Part shown: one piece after another, positions 35,112 through 44,427 of the stretch
How the letters are laid out: each line of letters begins with the position of its first letter
Position numbering within the stretch: the first letter of the stretch is position 1
Position numbers and translations under genes: made by a program
The notes under the pieces: generated by a model
The model's database searches: none
Told to the model about the DNA's origin: nothing
Seen by the model: the letters and a program-made list of their open reading frames with translations, nothing else
NCBI GenBank assembly: GCA_947577065.1
Contig: CANPTT010000013.1
Span: 1-53,471 of the forward strand
DNA: 53,471 bases
Direction of reading: 5' to 3'
Source of the DNA: an uncultured Pseudoflavonifractor sp.
GTDB lineage: Bacteria; Bacillota; Clostridia; Oscillospirales; Oscillospiraceae

Positions 35112-35342
35112 CCAAGAACTCATGGTCTTAAAATAGCCCAGATTGGGCTGGCAGACCGGGTCGGTGGCCTCCATCAATGCGTCGTGATAATTCTCCCCGC
35201 ACTCGATGCCGTCGTGCCTTTGGGCCAGCAGCCGGACCATGGTGGACTTGCCGGCGTAGGCCGTCCCATTGGGAAGTAGCAGTTTTTCAAAAGCTTCTTC
35301 AAAATATTGTCCGCGATCTCCATAGATATCCTTTCCCGTCAA
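35112..35342 (-). pseudogene. 5' fragment of the split P-loop kinase gene
   Basis: 77 codons up to the insertion point. It begins MTGKDIYGDRGQYFEEAFEK and carries Walker A as GTAYAGKST near residue 28-36, then HDGIECGENYHDALMEATDP and GYFKTMSSW. Beyond the junction the frame runs 15 codons into the insertion and stops. The intact protein would be a small nucleotide kinase-like ATPase of unknown substrate. It is 8 nt after tsaC. Confidence 0.8.
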
Positions 35343-35350
35343 AACATCCC

Positions 35351-36364
35351 TTACAGTTCAACAATGTGGAACCCGGCGGCCTTGTTGAGCCGGTTGGTCA
35401 CCGCAAGGCCGATGCCCTCGTCGCTGGGGGATTGGGCCCAGATATCGGTGACATCCAGATGGTCGAAAGCCCGAAGGGCCTCGAAAATATGTCTTGCCTG
35501 GGCGGCGGGATCGGCAGCGGGACCTATGGTCTCCACCGGGTGGTCCGGGAAGGAATCCTTAAATTCGTCAAAGCAGATGACGCCGCTCCCCTGTTGGAGT
35601 TTTAACTGGATGTACGCCGCCGTACAACTTGGCTCCCCCTTCACCACAGTAACAGGGGCCTTGGGAGCATAGTGGCGGTACTTCATGCCCGGGGCCTTGG
35701 GCTGCTCTCCGGGGGCCATGAGGCGGCGGACGGCCTCATCCACCTCCACCTCCCCCAGCGTTTCCTCCAACTCCTCCAGGGTCACTCCGCCGGGGCGAAG
35801 GAGCCGGGGCGGGATTACGGTCAGGTCAATGATGGTGGACTCCACCCCCACGGCGCAGGGGCCGTCGTCCAGGATAGCCTCGATCTTGCCGTCCATATCC
35901 TCCAGCATAGCCGCCGCCGTGGTGGGGCTGGGGCGGCCCGAGGTGTTGCCCGAGGGGGCCGCCACAGGGACGTCGGCAGCGGTGATGACCGCCCTTGTGA
36001 CGGCGCAATCGGGACAGCGCATCCCTACCGTGTCAAGGCCTGCCGTCACCGCATCGGGGACGATGGGCTTCCGGGGCAGGATCATGGTGAGGGGGCCGGG
36101 CCAGAAGCGCGCCGCCAGGGCGTAGGCCGTGGCCGGGATGTCCTCACAGTACCGCTCCAGCCAATCCTCCGTCGGGATATGGAGGATGAGGGGGTTATCC
36201 TGAGGGCGGCCCTTGGCCTCAAAGATGGCGTGGACCGCGTCCGGGTTTAAGCCGTTGGCCCCCAGGCCGTAGACCGTCTCGGTGGGGATGCCCAGAAGGC
36301 CGCCGGAGGTCAGGATCCCGGCGGCTCTCTCTATGTCGTGGGCGGTCAAGCGTTGGGTTTCCAT
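35351..36364 (-). CDS. tsaC: Threonylcarbamoyl-AMP synthase, long Sua5/YwlC form
   Basis: A 337-aa cytosolic enzyme making threonylcarbamoyl-AMP from threonine, bicarbonate and ATP for the t6A base of ANN-reading tRNAs. The YrdC domain fills 1-205 (LGIPTETVYGLGANGL, KGRPQDNPLILHI, SGNTSGRPSPT), and the extra Sua5 C-domain follows a linker (GMKYRHYAPKAPVTVV). ATG at 36364 is chosen over GTG at 36373 because GGGTGA lies 5 nt before it. It sits 14 nt after a small gene that overlaps prfA. Confidence 0.94.
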   Translation of the reverse strand: METQRLTAHDIERAAGILTSGGLLGIPTETVYGLGANGLNPDAVHAIFEAKGRPQDNPLILHIPTEDWLERYCEDIPATAYALAARFWPGPLTMILPRKPIVPDAVTAGLDTVGMRCPDCAVTRAVITAADVPVAAPSGNTSGRPSPTTAAAMLEDMDGKIEAILDDGPCAVGVESTIIDLTVIPPRLLRPGGVTLEELEETLGEVEVDEAVRRLMAPGEQPKAPGMKYRHYAPKAPVTVVKGEPSCTAAYIQLKLQQGSGVICFDEFKDSFPDHPVETIGPAADPAAQARHIFEALRAFDHLDVTDIWAQSPSDEGIGLAVTNRLNKAAGFHIVEL

Positions 36365-36378
36365 CTCTGTCACCCGAT

Positions 36379-36648
36379 TCAGTCAAAGATACGGGACTTG
36401 GTGCCCTGGAGGTCGATGGTGGTGTAGGGGTCGAAGCCCGCCCTCTGGAGGTAGTTCTTCACCGCCAGGATACCGTATTTGGGATTCTGCTTCTCGTCCT
36501 CCAGCTCCAGCTCCACAAAGCCGGACTCCCCGTCCTGGCCCGAGGCCAGGAGCCAGCCGTCGTCGGCTAAAACCGCGTCCAGGTCCGCTTTCATGTCAGC
36601 CAAGGTCTTTTTATCGGGCAGTTTAGGAAAATCAATGCGAAGTTCCAT
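36379..36648 (-). CDS. Small conserved-looking protein after prfA, unknown
   Basis: An 89-aa soluble protein. It has an amphipathic start (MELRIDFPKLPDKKTLADMK) and a pattern of strand-forming segments (GFVELELEDEKQNPKYGILA, NYLQRAGFDPYTTIDLQG). The ATG overlaps the prfA stop in TAATG, so it is coupled to it. No family recognised. Small proteins behind prfA in other species do not match it. Confidence 0.65.
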   Translation of the reverse strand: MELRIDFPKLPDKKTLADMKADLDAVLADDGWLLASGQDGESGFVELELEDEKQNPKYGILAVKNYLQRAGFDPYTTIDLQGTKSRIFD

Positions 36649-37709
36649 TATTGTGTCTCCTTTTCCAATCGTTCCGCCTGATCGGCGGTGACCAGGGCGT
36701 CGATGATCTCGTCGATGGAGCCGTTCATCACCGCATCCAATTTATAGAGGGTAAGGCCCACCCGGTGGTCGGTAAGACGGCCCTGAGGGAAGTTGTAGGT
36801 GCGAATACGCTCGTTGCGCATACCGCTGCCCACCTGGCTTTTCCGGTCCGCGGCGTAGGCCCCCTCCACCTTCTCCCGCTCCTGCTCGTAAAGGCGGGAA
36901 CACAGAAGGCGCATGGCCTTCTCCCGGTTCTGGAACTGGCTGCGCTCCTGCTGGCACTCCACCACCAGGCCTGTGGGTTTATGGATGAGGCGGACGGCGG
37001 AGGAGGTCTTGTTGATGTGCTGGCCCCCGGCTCCCGAGGAGCGGAAGACCTGCATCTCAATATCGGCTTCATTGATGTCCACGCTCACCTCCTCCATCTC
37101 GGGGAGGACCGCCACGGTGACGGTGGAGGTGTGGATGCGGCCCCCCGACTCGGTCTCGGGGACCCGCTGGACGCGGTGGACGCCGCTCTCGAATTTCAGG
37201 CGGCTGTAGGCCCCCGCCCCCTGGATGGTGAAGCAGATCTCCTTCAGGCCCCCCAGTTCGGTCTCGCTGGCGGAATCCACCTCCACGCTCCAGTGTTTCC
37301 CTTCGGCGTACATGGAATACATCCGATAGAGGTCGGCGGCGAAGAGGGCGGCCTCCTCCCCCCCTACCCCCGCCCGGATCTCCACGATGACGTTTTTGTC
37401 GTCGTTGGGATCCTTGGGGAGAAGGAGGATCTTCAATTGATTTTCCAGCTCGGGGAGGGCGGCCTTGGCGGCGGCGAACTCCTCGTGGGCCAGCTCGGAC
37501 AGGTCGGGATCGGAGAACAGGCTCTGGCTCTCCTCCAGGGTCCTTTGGGCCTGGAGATAGGCCCGGTAGGTCTCCATGAGGGGCTGGAGCTCCCGCTGCT
37601 CCTGGTTCAGTCTTGCCGCCAGGGCGGGGTCGGCGTAGGTGGCGTTGTCGGCCAGGCGCTCCTCCACCTCCTGGTAGCGAAGCTCGATGGTTTTCAATTT
37701 ATCCAGCAT
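36648..37709 (-). CDS. prfA: Peptide chain release factor 1
   Basis: A 353-aa cytosolic factor ending translation at UAA and UAG. The GGQ motif that drives peptide release is at 228-230 in SSGAGGQHINKTSS. The stop-reading region before it contains the PxT-type motif as VPETES. ATG at 37709 is used, with AAGGAGCCTGTT before it; the upstream extension to 37736 is dropped. No hemK/prmC methylase gene follows it here, where it often sits. Coupled to the next small gene. Confidence 0.97.
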   Translation of the reverse strand: MLDKLKTIELRYQEVEERLADNATYADPALAARLNQEQRELQPLMETYRAYLQAQRTLEESQSLFSDPDLSELAHEEFAAAKAALPELENQLKILLLPKDPNDDKNVIVEIRAGVGGEEAALFAADLYRMYSMYAEGKHWSVEVDSASETELGGLKEICFTIQGAGAYSRLKFESGVHRVQRVPETESGGRIHTSTVTVAVLPEMEEVSVDINEADIEMQVFRSSGAGGQHINKTSSAVRLIHKPTGLVVECQQERSQFQNREKAMRLLCSRLYEQEREKVEGAYAADRKSQVGSGMRNERIRTYNFPQGRLTDHRVGLTLYKLDAVMNGSIDEIIDALVTADQAERLEKETQ

Positions 37710-37719
37710 AACAGGCTCC

Positions 37720-38370
37720 TTACCGGTCAAAGACAAAAGATTTTACCAGGGCCAACGGCTCCCGGAAAAACATCTGGATGGCCGAGGGGATGTGGCTCAC
37801 CGGAGCGGCCAGGGTGGAGATGGTGCAGGTCCCAGTCCAAGCCCGATCCCACAGCATCTGGATCCGGGCTAAATGGAACCCGCTGGATACCAACAGAAAT
37901 TCACTGCTAGTAAAGCCTCCCGCTCTCTCCTTAAGCTCCAAAGTGTAGTTCACATTCTGCCATGTGTTCCGGGACTGGTCCTCCAGAACAATAATCTCCC
38001 CCTCCACCCCGTGGGCGGTGAGGTAATCATACATACACTGGGCCTCAGACTGGTGTTCGTCGTCCCCCTTGCCCCCGGTGACCACGATCTCCATATCCGG
38101 GTGGTCTTTCAGATAGTCAAGAGCCGCGTCCAAACGGTCTTGAAGCAGGATGGACGGTCCCCAGGGCTCCACTTTACAACCAAAGATGACCATGATCTTT
38201 GGTTCTCCCACGATCTTATCCCGGCTGTGGAGACCAATATAGACCTCGAGCGCCGCAAAAAACAGTACCCCCAGGGCCAACAAAGCCAGTATCACCTTCC
38301 GCAGGGTGTGCCTGCCGCCCTTTTCCCCCCCATAGCCGCTGCGGCCGTCCCAGATGGGCTGATAACTCAT
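37720..38370 (-). CDS. YdcF/SanA-type (DUF218) membrane protein
   Basis: A 216-aa protein with one N-terminal membrane helix (about 24-46: KVILALLALGVLFFAAL) and an exported DUF218 domain. The domain starts IMVIFGCKVEPWGPS, with acidic DRLDAALDYL and VVTGGKGDDEHQSEAQCM, and LEDQSRNTWQNV is the family's E-x-x-S-x-x-T region. SanA/ElyC relatives act in wall-precursor or vancomycin barrier roles, so a cell-wall job is likely but unproved. Its start overlaps the ABC-F stop by 4 nt. Confidence 0.85.
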   Translation of the reverse strand: MSYQPIWDGRSGYGGEKGGRHTLRKVILALLALGVLFFAALEVYIGLHSRDKIVGEPKIMVIFGCKVEPWGPSILLQDRLDAALDYLKDHPDMEIVVTGGKGDDEHQSEAQCMYDYLTAHGVEGEIIVLEDQSRNTWQNVNYTLELKERAGGFTSSEFLLVSSGFHLARIQMLWDRAWTGTCTISTLAAPVSHIPSAIQMFFREPLALVKSFVFDR

Positions 38371-40268
38371 GGCTGTTTCATCTCCTCCAATTCGGCGGCC
38401 AGGGCCTCCCAGACGGTGTAGAGGTGGGCGATCTCCTCCTCCAGCTCCCGCTGCTCCTCATAGACCTTCTGCAGCTCCAGGTAGTTGTCCGAGACCTCCT
38501 CGGCCCGCTGGGTCAGCTCGTACTGCTTCTCCTCGGCCTTGGCCACCGCCCGCTCGGCGGCGGCCACCTGCTTCTCCAGCTCCTTGGTGCCCCCGGGACG
38601 TTTGGGCTTGTCCTTCTTGGGCTCCTCCTTCTCCGGGGGCGGGCTGTTTTTGGCGTAGACCTTCTGCCGCTCCTGATAGTCCAGAAACTCCTGATAGGTC
38701 CCCTTGAAGTCGGAGATATGTCTATCCTCCAGCATCCAGACCCTTTCCGCGAACTCGTTGATAAAGTAGCGGTCGTGGGAGACGAAAAGCAGGTTCCCCT
38801 CGTAGGCCCGCACCGCCTCCTCGATCCAGTCCCGGCTGTCCACGTCCAGGTGGTTGGTGGGCTCGTCCAGGATCAGAAGGTTGATCTTCTGGTGCATCAG
38901 CTCACAGAGCTTTAAGCGGCTCCTCTCCCCGCCGGACAGGTCAGAGACCTGCTTGAACACATCCTCCCCCCGGAAGTTGAAGGCGGCCAGGGTGTCCCGG
39001 GCCTCCTGGGGGGTGCAGTTCAGATCCCACAGAAGGGTGTCCACCAGGTTCCGCTCCGGGTGGTCGAAGGTCACCAGCTGGGGAAGATAGCCGATGCGGA
39101 CGGTGGGGCCGAAACGGAGTTTTCCCCCGGTGGGCTCCAGCTCCCCCAGCAGGATCTTGACGAAGGTGGATTTGCCTGTGCCGTTGTCCCCCAGGAGGGC
39201 GATGCGCTCCCCCCCGGCTACCTCCAGATCCACATTTTCAAAGAGGGTGCGGCCCTCAAAGCCCATGGTCAGCTCCTTCACCGTAAGGACCTCGTCCCCA
39301 CGGAACTCCTTCTCCCCAAAGCCCATGGTCATTTTCCGCTCCTTGGTGGGCCGGTCGGTGGTCTGGAGCCGCTCCATCCGCCGCTCCATATTGATGGCCC
39401 GCTTGTAGAGCTTGTCGTTGCCCATGAAGGCCCACAGGCGCATCTTATCGGCGGCCTCCTGGAGCTGCTCGATCTTGGCCTGCTCCTTCTCGTACTGCTT
39501 CAGCTTCTCCTGGAAGCGGCGCTCCTTCTCCTCCACGTAGAAGCTGTAGTTACCCGAGTAGAGCTCCGCCTTGCCGTCGTGGATCTCCACGCAGCGCTGG
39601 ACCACCTTGTCCAAAAACCAGCGGTCGTGGGAGATGGCCAGAACGGTGCCCTTGTAGCGGGACAGGTATTCCTCCAGCCACTGGGTGGCGTGGAGGTCCA
39701 GGTGGTTGGTGGGCTCGTCCAGGAGTAAAATTTCCGTCTCCCGGAGGATGAGCCGGGCCAGGTTCACCCGGGTCTTCTCCCCGCCGGAAAGTTCCGAAAA
39801 AAGCTGAGAGCGCATGGCGGGCGGGATGTCCAGGCCGTTGCAGACCTTGTTGAGGTTCATTTCCGTCTCGTAGCCCCCCTGCCGCTCGTAGAGGGCGGTG
39901 AGGGTGTCGTAGCGGGAGAGGGCGGACTTGTCCCCCTCCCCCATCTTTTCCGCCAACTGGGCCATCTCCCTCTCCATGTCCCGGAGGTGGTCAAAGGCGG
40001 TGTTCAGCACGTCCAGAACGGTGTACTCCGGGGGATAGACGGGGATCTGGGAGATCAGGCCCACCCCCTTGCCGGGGGCGGTGCGGGCCTCCCCCTCATC
40101 GGGCAGGAGTTCCCCGGTCAATATTTTGAACAGGGTGGTTTTTCCCGCGCCGTTTCGGCCCAAGAGCCCCACCCGCTCCCCCTGGTCCACCTGGAAGGAG
40201 AGGCCGTCCAGAATTTTTCTTCCAACCTCAAACTCGATGGACAGATCGGTGACTTGGATGTCAATCAT
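38367..40268 (-). CDS. ABC-F ATPase, YdiF/Uup-like translation factor
   Basis: A 633-aa soluble protein with two ABC domains and no membrane part. Walker A GRNGAGKTT is at about residue 37 and GDNGTGKST at about 360. ABC signatures LSGGEKTRV and LSGGERSRL and the P-site linker between them (about 240-320, GNDKLYKRAINMERRMERL) are all intact. A C-terminal coiled coil (about 555-633) marks YdiF/Uup-type housekeeping members rather than resistance types. ABC-F proteins enter the E-site and rescue stalled ribosomes. Overlaps the YdcF gene by ATGA; 48 nt after murF. Confidence 0.93.
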   Translation of the reverse strand: MIDIQVTDLSIEFEVGRKILDGLSFQVDQGERVGLLGRNGAGKTTLFKILTGELLPDEGEARTAPGKGVGLISQIPVYPPEYTVLDVLNTAFDHLRDMEREMAQLAEKMGEGDKSALSRYDTLTALYERQGGYETEMNLNKVCNGLDIPPAMRSQLFSELSGGEKTRVNLARLILRETEILLLDEPTNHLDLHATQWLEEYLSRYKGTVLAISHDRWFLDKVVQRCVEIHDGKAELYSGNYSFYVEEKERRFQEKLKQYEKEQAKIEQLQEAADKMRLWAFMGNDKLYKRAINMERRMERLQTTDRPTKERKMTMGFGEKEFRGDEVLTVKELTMGFEGRTLFENVDLEVAGGERIALLGDNGTGKSTFVKILLGELEPTGGKLRFGPTVRIGYLPQLVTFDHPERNLVDTLLWDLNCTPQEARDTLAAFNFRGEDVFKQVSDLSGGERSRLKLCELMHQKINLLILDEPTNHLDVDSRDWIEEAVRAYEGNLLFVSHDRYFINEFAERVWMLEDRHISDFKGTYQEFLDYQERQKVYAKNSPPPEKEEPKKDKPKRPGGTKELEKQVAAAERAVAKAEEKQYELTQRAEEVSDNYLELQKVYEEQRELEEEIAHLYTVWEALAAELEEMKQP

Positions 40269-40316
40269 AGGTATTTCCTCAAATATAAATTGGAGACAGG
40301 CAACGGATCGTCGTCT

Positions 40317-41708
40317 CTATTCCTCTACTGTAACACTCTTCAAATAATCGGTGATGGTCTCAAACTCCATGCCTCTTGACGCCTTCACCAAAACGGTAGA
40401 TCCCGGGCGAATAAGGTCATGGAGGGTCAGCATAGCCCGCTCCTTGGTCTCAAAGTGGTAACACTCAGGGACCTGGGAGGTGATGGCGGCGTCATAGATG
40501 TTTTTCGCCAGCTCCCCGATGGCCACCAGACAGTCCACATGGCTCCGGCCCAGGAATTCTCCCACCCCGGCGTGGAGCACCTCCGCCAGGGGACCCAGCT
40601 CAAACATATCCCCCAGAACGGCGATCTTGTAGTCTCCGGTATAGCCGTCCAGCACCTGGATGGCCGCCCGCATAGACTGGGGGTTGGCATTATAGCCGTC
40701 ATCCAAAATGGTAATATTTCCCCCCCGGGGCAGGATGTTCATCCGCATCTTGGTGGGGGCAAAGTTGTGGACTCCAGCGGCCACTTCCTCCAGGGTCATG
40801 CCAAAATGCTCCCCCACAGCGGCGGCCATAAGGGTGGGGTAGATCATGTGCTCCCCCAGGGCCGGGATATCCATGCGGCAGGCCCCCCTGGGGGTATCCA
40901 CCTGACAGCTCATCTGGCTTCTCCAGTCGCTCTCCAGGTCTCCGGCTCGGTAGTCCAGACCCTCCCCCCGGCCGCAGAACACCGCCCTGCCAGGGGTGGT
41001 ACCCTTCAGGCCCAGCAGCAGGGGGTCGTCCCCGTTGAGCACGGCAAAAGCCCCCGGCCTGGCGTGGTTGAAAATCTCCGCCTTGGCCTTCAGCGTATTC
41101 TCCCGGCAACCAAAATTTTCGATGTGTGAATCCCCGATGTTCGTCATCACCACCACATCGGGCTGGGCGATCCCGGAAAGATAATCCATCTCGCCGGGAT
41201 GGTTGATGCCCAGCTCCACCACGGCGATCTCATGTTCCTTCCCCAAGCGCAGCAAGGTCATGGGCAGGCCGATGTCGTTGTTCTTATTGCCCTCGGTCTT
41301 TAGGACGGTGAACCTCTCGCTCAACACGGCGGCGATCATATCCTTGGTGGTGGTCTTTCCCACACTGCCTGTGATCGCCACCACCGGGACAGCAAAGCGA
41401 TCTTTATACCACACCGCCAGATCCCGAAGGGCCTGATGGGTAGAGTCCACTTTGATATAGAACTTTCCGGGCAGATAGCTCTCCCGCTCCCGCTGGGTCA
41501 GGCAGCCGGCGGCGCCCGCCTCCAGGGCAGCATTGATATAGGCATGGCCATCAAACCGCTCCCCGGTAAGGGGCAGAAACAGGGCCCCCCTATCAATGGT
41601 ACGGCTGTCGGTCTCCACCAAAGTCACTGTGGCGTCAAGGTCGGTAAAATCACCCAGCAGGCGACCGCGGACCGCTGTCAATATCTCTTGTATGGTCAAG
41701 GCTTCCAT
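40317..41708 (-). CDS. murF: UDP-MurNAc-tripeptide:D-Ala-D-Ala ligase
   Basis: A 463-aa cytosolic Mur ligase adding D-Ala-D-Ala to the stem tripeptide. ATP site AITGSVGKTTTKDMI is at about residue 112; the domain-2 NIGDSHIENFG and domain-3 LDDGYNANPQSM motifs are intact. ATG at 41708 has AAAGGAGG 9 nt before it and is preferred to a longer frame. It directly follows ddl, whose product it consumes, with a 16-nt gap. Confidence 0.95.
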   Translation of the reverse strand: MEALTIQEILTAVRGRLLGDFTDLDATVTLVETDSRTIDRGALFLPLTGERFDGHAYINAALEAGAAGCLTQRERESYLPGKFYIKVDSTHQALRDLAVWYKDRFAVPVVAITGSVGKTTTKDMIAAVLSERFTVLKTEGNKNNDIGLPMTLLRLGKEHEIAVVELGINHPGEMDYLSGIAQPDVVVMTNIGDSHIENFGCRENTLKAKAEIFNHARPGAFAVLNGDDPLLLGLKGTTPGRAVFCGRGEGLDYRAGDLESDWRSQMSCQVDTPRGACRMDIPALGEHMIYPTLMAAAVGEHFGMTLEEVAAGVHNFAPTKMRMNILPRGGNITILDDGYNANPQSMRAAIQVLDGYTGDYKIAVLGDMFELGPLAEVLHAGVGEFLGRSHVDCLVAIGELAKNIYDAAITSQVPECYHFETKERAMLTLHDLIRPGSTVLVKASRGMEFETITDYLKSVTVEE

Positions 41709-41724
41709 TTCCGGGAGCCTCCTT

Positions 41725-42777
41725 TCAGGATCTGCGCCGCTGGCGCAGGGAACTGTCAATGATCCGCTGACACAGGGCAGGGTAACCGATGCCCGCCGCC
41801 GCCGCCTCTTGTGGCATCAGGCTGGTGGGGGTCATGCCGGGAAGGGTGTTGATCTCCAAAAACCAAAGCTTTCCCGTCCTGTCCAGAATAAAGTCGGCCC
41901 GGGAATAGACCGCCAGCCCCAGAGCGGAGTATACTGTCTCCGCGCTCTTGGCCGCCTCCGCCGCCTGCTCCGGGGTGAGGGCGGCGGGACAAACCTCCTC
42001 CGCGGCTCCGGGCTGGTACTTGTTCTCATAATCGTAAAACCCCTTCCGGGGAATGATCTCGATGGCGGGCAGAGCCTTCCCATCCAAGACGCCGACCTGG
42101 ATCTCCCGGCCCTCCACATACCGTTCCAGCACACAGCGCCCCCCATGCTTGAGTCCCTCCAACAGGGCGGCGCGAAGTTCTTTTTTCTCCCAGGCAATGG
42201 AGACGCCGATGGAGGATCCCGAATCCACCGGCTTTACCACACAGGGCACAGCGGTCCTGCTGGTAAGGGAATCCACATCCTTTTCCCCATAAGAGGCAAA
42301 GCGCCAGTCCGGGGTGTCCACCAGATGGGCTGTCAGGCGTTTGGTCAGATCTTTATCCATGGCGATAGCCGAGCCCAGATAGCCTGAGCCGGTGTAGGGG
42401 ATACCCAGCAGGTCAAAGGCGGCCTGGACCCTGCCATCCTCCCCACACTGGCCGTGGAGCGCCAGAAAGACGATATCCGCCTCCCGACACAGCTCCAGCA
42501 CTCCGGGGCCAAAATCCCCCTTGCCGGCCCATCTCCGGGCGGCTCTCACCGCCTCCAGATCGGGTTCGGTCCGGTCCACCGACTGCCAGCGCTCCGGAAT
42601 GGGGGCGGTATAAAGCTCCTCCCTATCAAGGTCGGGGTAGTCCTCCAGGCCAAAGTACATATCCACCAGCGCCGCGGTATGCCCCAGCCCCCGCAGAGCC
42701 TGAGCGATCTTGGTCCCCGAGGACAGGGACACGTTCCGCTCCGGGGACAGGCCCCCGGCCAATACTACGATTTTCAA
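41725..42777 (-). CDS. ddl: D-alanine-D-alanine ligase
   Basis: A 350-aa ATP-grasp ligase joining two D-Ala for wall precursors. The start KIVVLAGGLSPERNVS, the ATP-grasp PVDSGSSIGVSIA region and the metal site LWFLEINTLPGMTPTSL are clear. TTG at 42777 is chosen: it has GGAGGG 8 nt before it and gives the usual family start; an ATG at 42792 would place that ribosome site inside the gene. The active site loop follows the normal Ddl form, not a D-Ala-D-Lac type, so vancomycin resistance is not suggested. First gene of the long leftward run. Confidence 0.93.
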   Translation of the reverse strand: MKIVVLAGGLSPERNVSLSSGTKIAQALRGLGHTAALVDMYFGLEDYPDLDREELYTAPIPERWQSVDRTEPDLEAVRAARRWAGKGDFGPGVLELCREADIVFLALHGQCGEDGRVQAAFDLLGIPYTGSGYLGSAIAMDKDLTKRLTAHLVDTPDWRFASYGEKDVDSLTSRTAVPCVVKPVDSGSSIGVSIAWEKKELRAALLEGLKHGGRCVLERYVEGREIQVGVLDGKALPAIEIIPRKGFYDYENKYQPGAAEEVCPAALTPEQAAEAAKSAETVYSALGLAVYSRADFILDRTGKLWFLEINTLPGMTPTSLMPQEAAAAGIGYPALCQRIIDSSLRQRRRS

Positions 42778-42830
42778 GGGTGATCCCTCCATAAAAAGGT
42801 CATATCACTCCAGTTTATGCTCAAGTGTAA

Positions 42831-42859
42831 ATGATACCACAAAATCCAGAAAAAGACAA
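42831..42859 (-). promoter_or_regulatory. Promoter of the ddl-murF run
   Basis: Reverse-strand TTGTCT, 17 nt, TATCAT, ~54 nt before the ddl start. It is the only clear promoter for the leftward run down to the M18 gene. Confidence 0.75.
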
Positions 42860-42963
42860 CCCGTCAGCGTTGATGTCCCTTTTGAGAAAAGTATCATGTC
42901 TCCCTTTAAGCGGCAAAGGAAGTCATAGCCCTGCGGGAGCAAAAAACAGTCCTAAAAAATCTC

Positions 42964-42992
42964 TTGCTTCCCCTTCGGTACTCGTATATAAT
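42964..42992 (+). promoter_or_regulatory. purA promoter
   Basis: TTGCTT, 17 nt, TATAAT, ~77 nt before the start codon. The leader holds a small GCAAACCG/CGGTTGC hairpin and GGAGG. It does not match the purine riboswitch or PurR boxes. Confidence 0.85.
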
Positions 42993-43068
42993 AAGCTGTG
43001 TCGTTATGGGCCCTGGAAAAGGCAAACCGTTTTCGGTTGCGAATCCCCCGGCCCGGAGGTAACGAACT

Positions 43069-44355
43069 ATGGTAAAAGCGATCGTGGGCGCCAACTGGGG
43101 CGACGAGGGCAAGGGCAAAATCACCGATCTGCTGGCGGAGAAGTCCGATGTGGTCATCCGCTTTCAGGGCGGGGCCAACGCGGGTCACACCATCATCTGC
43201 GACTATGGCCGATTTGCCCTGCACCAGCTTCCCTCCGGCGTATTCTTTCCTCACACCACCAACATCATCGGTACCGGGGTAGCTTTGGATATCACCAAAT
43301 TTCTCCATGAGCTGAAGTCCCTGGAGGAGGGCGGCGTACCCACTCCCCACGTACTGGTGGACCAGCGGACCCAGGTGCTGATGCCCTACCACTCTCTTCA
43401 GGACGCCTATGAGGAGGAACGGCTGGGGGGCAGAGCTTTTGGCTCCACCAAGTCAGGCATCGCCCCCTTCTACTCCGACAAATACGCCAAACAGGGCATC
43501 CAGCTGGCCGAGCTGTGGGACGAGAAGCGGCTTATGGAACACCTGGAGCGGATCTGCGAACTGAAAAACGTGCTGTGGATCCATCTCTACCACAAGGATC
43601 CCCTGGACCCCAAGGTCCTCTTTGACAGCCTCATGACCCAGCGGGAAGCTATCGCCCCCTATGTGGGGGACACGGTAGCCTTGATCCACAAGGCCCTGAA
43701 GGAGGACAAGACGGTACTTCTGGAGGGCCAGTTGGGCTCCATGAAGGATCCGGACCACGGCATCTATCCCTTTGTCACCTCCTCACACACCTTGGCCGGC
43801 TTTGGAGCGGTGGGTGGTGGAGTCCCCGCCGCCGCCATTCAGGATGTGATATGCGTCTCCAAGGCTTATTCCTCCAGCGTAGGCGCTCCCGGCGAGCCCT
43901 TTGTCAGCGAGCTGACTGGGGCCGAGGGGGATGAGCTGCGCCGCCGGGGCGGCGACAAGGGAGAGTTTGGCGCCACCACGGGCCGTCCCCGCCGGGTGGG
44001 CTGGTATGACGCGGTGGCCAGCCGCTACGGTTGCATGGTACAGGGCGCCACTGAGGTGGCCCTCACCGCCATTGACTGCCTGGGATATCTGGATGAGATC
44101 AAGGTCTGCGTAGGCTATGAGATCGATGGTAAGGTGACCCGGGACTTCCCCGTCTTCTCCCAGCTATGTAGGGCCAAGCCGGTCTATGAGACCCTCCCCG
44201 GTTGGAAATGCGATGTTCGGGGCGTCACGGAGTTTGCCAAGCTGCCCCAGGAGACGCAGAATTATGTAAACTTCATCCAGCGGGAGTTGGAGGTCCCCAT
44301 CAAGATCGTCTCCACCGGCCCCAGCCGGCACGAGATCATCGACCTGCACGAATAA
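43069..44355 (+). CDS. purA: Adenylosuccinate synthetase
   Basis: A 428-aa cytosolic GTP-dependent enzyme joining IMP and aspartate on the way to AMP. GDEGKGKITDLLAE (residues 11-24) is the P-loop, GGANAGHT binds IMP, and GATTGRPRRVGWYDA near residue 305 is the C-terminal substrate loop. Length matches the family. It is monocistronic with its own promoter and terminator, divergent from ddl. purB is not in the window. Confidence 0.97.
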   Translation: MVKAIVGANWGDEGKGKITDLLAEKSDVVIRFQGGANAGHTIICDYGRFALHQLPSGVFFPHTTNIIGTGVALDITKFLHELKSLEEGGVPTPHVLVDQRTQVLMPYHSLQDAYEEERLGGRAFGSTKSGIAPFYSDKYAKQGIQLAELWDEKRLMEHLERICELKNVLWIHLYHKDPLDPKVLFDSLMTQREAIAPYVGDTVALIHKALKEDKTVLLEGQLGSMKDPDHGIYPFVTSSHTLAGFGAVGGGVPAAAIQDVICVSKAYSSSVGAPGEPFVSELTGAEGDELRRRGGDKGEFGATTGRPRRVGWYDAVASRYGCMVQGATEVALTAIDCLGYLDEIKVCVGYEIDGKVTRDFPVFSQLCRAKPVYETLPGWKCDVRGVTEFAKLPQETQNYVNFIQRELEVPIKIVSTGPSRHEIIDLHE

Positions 44356-44362
44356 ATGAAAG

Positions 44363-44397
44363 TCCCCGGCGGGAAAATTCCCGCCGGGGATTTTTTT
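44363..44397 (+). terminator. purA terminator
   Basis: An 11-bp stem TCCCCGGCGGG/CCCGCCGGGGA around AAAATT, followed by TTTTTTTG. Confidence 0.95.
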
Positions 44398-44427
44398 GTT
44401 TTGGGCTTGGGAGATATAACTCTTTGA

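Noticed and set aside
42993-43068. Purine riboswitch before purA
   Set aside because: Leader too short and without the three-way-junction consensus; only one small hairpin.
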